Shown piece by piece: positions 6,527-6,826 of a DNA stretch of 6,826 nucleotides. Every line of letters starts with the position of its first letter. Position 1 is the first letter of the stretch. The translations under genes were made by a program, and so were the position numbers. This DNA is from Gammaproteobacteria bacterium (GTDB lineage Bacteria > Pseudomonadota > Gammaproteobacteria > Methylococcales > Methylomonadaceae): positions 1-6,826 of the forward strand of contig JANEMG010000131.1 in NCBI GenBank assembly GCA_024511045.1. The letters run 5' to 3'. The notes beneath the pieces are model-generated. The model was not told the DNA's origin. It saw only the letters and a list, made by a program, of their open reading frames with translations, and did no database searches.

Positions 6527-6564
6527 GGCAACGGAATAAAAGACATTGCACCGAGACCGAAACT
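6527..6564 (+). repeat. tandem repeat copy 2, upstream of tRNA-Ser
   Basis: Second copy of the 38-base unit at 6456-6493, differing at two positions. It includes a fossil of the uup end (GGCAACGGAATAA) that is no longer joined to uup. The likeness resumes after a 3-base length difference with TGATAG in both copies (6498-6503 and 6571-6576). Confidence 0.85.
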
Positions 6565-6574
6565 CCATTATGAT
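6546..6574 (+). promoter_or_regulatory. sigma-70 promoter for tRNA-Ser
   Basis: TTGCAC (6546-6551) and TATGAT (6569-6574) are separated by exactly 17 bases. The -10 box matches consensus at 5 of 6 positions, the -35 box at the three leading TTG bases. A GC-rich discriminator (AGCGGGC, 6575-6581) follows, as in stringently controlled stable-RNA promoters. The start would be near 6581, about 28 bases before the tRNA. Confidence 0.6.
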
Positions 6575-6582
6575 AGCGGGCT

Positions 6583-6598
6583 TTCCGCGCTCGCGGAA
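6583..6598 (+). other. hairpin in the tRNA-Ser precursor leader
   Basis: TTCCGCG (6583-6589) and CGCGGAA (6592-6598) are perfect inverted repeats with a 2-base centre, or a 6-bp stem with a GCTC loop. It lies between the predicted transcription start and the mature 5' end at 6609. A role in RNase processing or leader stability is plausible. There is no T-run, so it is not a terminator. Confidence 0.4.
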
Positions 6599-6608
6599 GA
6601 TCAAAAAC

Positions 6609-6696
6609 GGAGAGATGGCCGAGTGGTCGAAGGCGCACGCCTGGAAAGTGTGTATACGGCAACGTATCGAGGGTTCGAATCCCTCTCTCTCCGCCA
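6609..6696 (+). tRNA. tRNA-Ser (anticodon GGA), CCA encoded
   Basis: An 88-base cloverleaf decoding UCC and UCU. The acceptor arm GGAGAGA (6609-6615) pairs with TCTCTCC (6686-6692), followed by discriminator G and an encoded CCA (6694-6696). The D stem is GCC/GGC (6618-6620, 6632-6634). The anticodon stem CACGC/GTGTG (6636-6640, 6648-6652) has one G-T pair, with loop CTGGAAA and anticodon GGA at 6643-6645. The long class II variable arm typical of serine tRNAs is ATACG-GCAA-CGTAT (6654-6667). The T stem GAGGG/CCCTC flanks TTCGAAT (6669-6685). All stems are intact, so the gene should be functional. I see no clear intrinsic terminator downstream. Confidence 0.97.
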
Positions 6697-6735
6697 ATTT
6701 AAAGCATCATGTTATTGATTTTAATAGATTATTTC

Positions 6736-6749
6736 CTTTGTGTGCAAAG
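6736..6749. repeat. small hairpin CTTTG-TGTG-CAAAG
   Basis: A 5-bp perfect stem with a 4-base loop in the AT-rich DNA 40 bases after the tRNA. It precedes the 9-bp direct repeats. It could be a protein-binding site or chance. Confidence 0.2.
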
Positions 6750-6753
6750 ACAG

Positions 6754-6774
6754 GTCCCCCGATTAGTCCCCCGA
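6754..6774. repeat. 9-bp direct repeat downstream of tRNA-Ser
   Basis: GTCCCCCGA occurs at 6754-6762 and 6766-6774, a 12-base period. It sits between the AT-rich tract after the tRNA and the end of a minus-strand frame. Short spaced direct repeats next to a tRNA 3' end are what integrase arm-binding sites look like, but that function is inferred only from position. Confidence 0.4.
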
Positions 6775-6779
6775 AGGAA

Positions 6780-6826
6780 TTAAATCCAATCATCCAGCGA
6801 ATCCTCCAGCAGGTTCAGCTTTGCGG
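6780..6826 (-). CDS. 3' end of an unidentified minus-strand gene (partial)
   Basis: Reading the minus strand inward from the window edge, one frame gives AKLNLLEDSLDDWI and then TAA (6780-6782). The other two frames hit stops within 12 codons. The 14 residues are acidic and helix-like, as expected for a protein C-terminus, but are too few to name. Because it directly follows a tRNA gene and spaced direct repeats, an integrase or other island gene is a reasonable guess. It may also be a chance frame. Confidence 0.35.
   Translation of the reverse strand, partial: AKLNLLEDSLDDWI

Noticed and set aside
6326..6697. 123-residue minus-strand frame beginning MAEREGFEPSIRCRIHTFQ
   Set aside because: It is the antisense reading of tRNA-Ser and the uup 3' end. 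Frames with this beginning are a familiar false product of serine tRNA genes.
6524..6718. 64-residue plus-strand frame across the tRNA
   Set aside because: It is a translation of the promoter, leader and tRNA-Ser itself, which are clearly RNA-gene sequence.
6709..6783. 24-residue plus-strand frame starting ATG 6709
   Set aside because: It has no ribosome site and merely reads through the AT-rich tract and the GTCCCCCGA repeats.

Overview
The window looks like chromosomal DNA of a GC-rich gammaproteobacterium. The two best-matched proteins, an Uup-type ABC-F ATPase and a YfaY-type CinA homologue, resemble their Escherichia coli counterparts along their whole length. The genus cannot be told from the sequence. 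Most of the window is ordinary housekeeping DNA. Both ends (1-145 and about 6697-6750) are strikingly AT-rich compared with the genes between them.

Layout from left to right: an AT-rich, hairpin-containing leader (1-145); a DUF484/GAF-like plus GGDEF diguanylate cyclase that starts at TTG (146-1279); a 288-bp gap filled with inverted repeats that look like a dispersed intergenic element (about 1310-1540); pyrF on the minus strand (1568-2293); a divergent intergenic region (2294-2412) with a possible small basic ORF; then a plus-strand run of an AEC-family transporter (2413-3327, frameshifted near its 3' end), a CinA/YfaY-like protein (3375-4565) and uup (4573-6468). The last three are tightly spaced and probably co-transcribed. 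After uup come a 71-bp-period tandem repeat that carries a tRNA promoter, a tRNA-Ser(GGA) gene (6609-6696), and an AT-rich stretch with a 9-bp direct repeat and the 3' end of an unidentified minus-strand gene running off the window.

The genes do not form one pathway: c-di-GMP synthesis, UMP biosynthesis, membrane transport, a MoaB-fold nucleotide-utilising protein and a ribosome/DNA-repair ABC-F protein are simply neighbours. I found no convincing new multi-gene system. The observations most worth following up are: (i) the single-base frameshift that removes the last transmembrane helix of the AEC transporter and its near-contact with cinA; (ii) the duplicated uup-end/tRNA-promoter unit, one copy of which has lost its promoter spacing; (iii) the tRNA-Ser gene as a possible integration boundary; (iv) the structured repeat between the cyclase and pyrF; and (v) the lost amidase motif in the CinA C-terminal domain.
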